Source of the DNA: Syntrophorhabdaceae bacterium
Lineage (GTDB): Bacteria > Desulfobacterota > Syntrophorhabdia > Syntrophorhabdales > Syntrophorhabdaceae
Direction: 5' to 3'
Length of the DNA stretch: 5,359 nt
Assembly: GCA_026416315.1 (NCBI GenBank)
Contig: JAOAFK010000220.1
Coordinates: 1 to 5,359, forward strand
Shown here piece by piece: positions 4,871 to 5,359 of this stretch. Position 1 is the stretch's first letter. Every line of letters begins with the position of its first letter. The notes under the pieces were generated by a model. The model worked only from the letters and a program-made list of their open reading frames with translations. It was not told the origin of the DNA and did no database searches. Made by a program: the position numbers and the translations under genes.

Positions 4871-5359
4871 ATGGTCATATTTTATAGAAGACTACCAAAA
4901 TTCGAATATATAAAGCCTGATACAGAGGAGATATTGTTTGAAATACTTTCAGACAGTAAAAAAAGTATGGTATATGCAGGAGGTACTGATCTAATCCCGA
5001 AAATTAAAAAGAGGCAGGTTGAATCTCCTGACATACTCGTTGATTTAAAAGGATTAAAAGAACTCAATTATATTAATATGTCAGATGATGGTGTTTTGAG
5101 AATCGGTGCCCTATCTACAATATATACTGTGGCCACTTCTAACATAGTGATGGAGAGATTCAATATTTTATCCCAGGCTGCAAAATCTATAGCGGCATTT
5201 CAGATTCAAAATAGGGGGACCATTGTGGGGAATATATGCAATGCAGTGCCATCCGCTGATTCTGCACCTGCCCTTCTCGTTTTAAATGCAAGGATAAACA
5301 TAAAGAGTAAGAACAGTGAAAGAAAGGTAAACATAAATGAATTTTTTACAGGCCCAAAC
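4871..5359 (+). CDS. FAD-binding (medium) subunit of a molybdenum hydroxylase, 3' end cut by the window
   Basis: The first 163 residues of a CoxM/XdhB-like FAD subunit from the xanthine dehydrogenase/CO dehydrogenase family. In these enzymes it carries electrons between the iron-sulfur subunit and an acceptor. The start is firm: AAAAGGAGG (4858-4866) precedes the ATG, and the frame stays open to the edge. Motifs: FAD-pyrophosphate loop AGGTDLIP at 36-43, LRIGALSTI at 76-84, and NRGTIVGNICNAVPSADSAP at 114-133, the second FAD-binding segment. Only one Cys (123) occurs there and the sequence runs straight on to ALLVL, so the iron-sulfur insertion known in the 4-hydroxybenzoyl-CoA reductase beta subunit appears absent. 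The large molybdopterin and small 2Fe-2S subunits are expected to the right of the window. The substrate is unknown: a purine, a heterocycle, an aldehyde or an aromatic compound are all open. Confidence 0.88.
   Translation, partial: MVIFYRRLPKFEYIKPDTEEILFEILSDSKKSMVYAGGTDLIPKIKKRQVESPDILVDLKGLKELNYINMSDDGVLRIGALSTIYTVATSNIVMERFNILSQAAKSIAAFQIQNRGTIVGNICNAVPSADSAPALLVLNARINIKSKNSERKVNINEFFTGPN

Noticed and set aside
4855..4887. Ten-codon frame starting at an ATG just before the FAD-subunit gene
   Set aside because: It overlaps the ribosome binding site of the real gene, is out of frame with it, and has no ribosome binding site of its own.
4871..5359. Naming the FAD subunit as hcrB, xdhB or coxM
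   Set aside because: The visible part identifies the family but not the substrate class, and the large subunit is outside the window.
1..5359. tRNA, rRNA, CRISPR array, insertion sequence or attachment site
   Set aside because: I saw no tRNA-like cloverleaf, repeat-spacer pattern, transposase motif or terminal repeat. Coding sequence and short gaps account for the whole window.

Overview
The window is an AT-rich stretch of bacterial DNA. It holds six protein-coding genes and no RNA gene, mobile element or CRISPR array. The gene set points to an anaerobe that degrades aromatic or other organic acids as CoA thioesters: a PaaK-type adenylate-forming CoA ligase, an ADP-forming acyl-CoA synthetase, a crotonase, and the FAD subunit of a molybdenum hydroxylase. 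Heavy use of AGA/AGG and ATA codons and strong AGGAGG-type ribosome binding sites fit a low-GC bacterium. A syntrophic or sulfate-reducing member of the Desulfobacterota is my best guess, with low confidence, because no taxonomic marker gene is present.

Layout. (1) Bases 1-1506, plus strand: a PaaK-family ligase whose 5' end lies outside the window, followed 12 bases later by a 60-residue predicted coiled-coil protein of unknown function. (2) Bases 1526-1554: a strong GC-rich hairpin between convergent genes. (3) Bases 1562-3613, minus strand: a fused alpha-beta, ADP-forming acyl-CoA synthetase. Its start is placed at an internal ATG with a clear GGAGG, not at the first in-frame ATG. (4) Bases 3614-3778: a 165-base, very AT-rich divergent control region. 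It has a candidate promoter in each direction and a perfect 13-bp inverted repeat over the -10 of the rightward promoter. (5) Bases 3779-5359, plus strand: an enoyl-CoA hydratase, a 90-residue MoaD/ThiS-like beta-grasp protein starting at TTG, and the first 163 residues of an FAD-binding subunit of the xanthine dehydrogenase/CO dehydrogenase (molybdenum hydroxylase) class, which runs off the right edge.

How the genes may work together (inference). The PaaK-type enzyme would activate an aryl or other carboxylic acid at the cost of ATP to AMP. The molybdenum hydroxylase would oxidise a substrate or intermediate at an unactivated carbon. The crotonase would hydrate or otherwise transform an acyl-CoA. 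The ADP-forming synthetase could recover ATP by releasing the acid from an acyl-CoA product. The beta-grasp protein between the crotonase and the molybdo-enzyme gene may be a sulfur carrier linked to cofactor synthesis or maturation. The inverted repeat suggests that the rightward operon is under a dedicated repressor, possibly of the TetR type, that is not encoded in the window.
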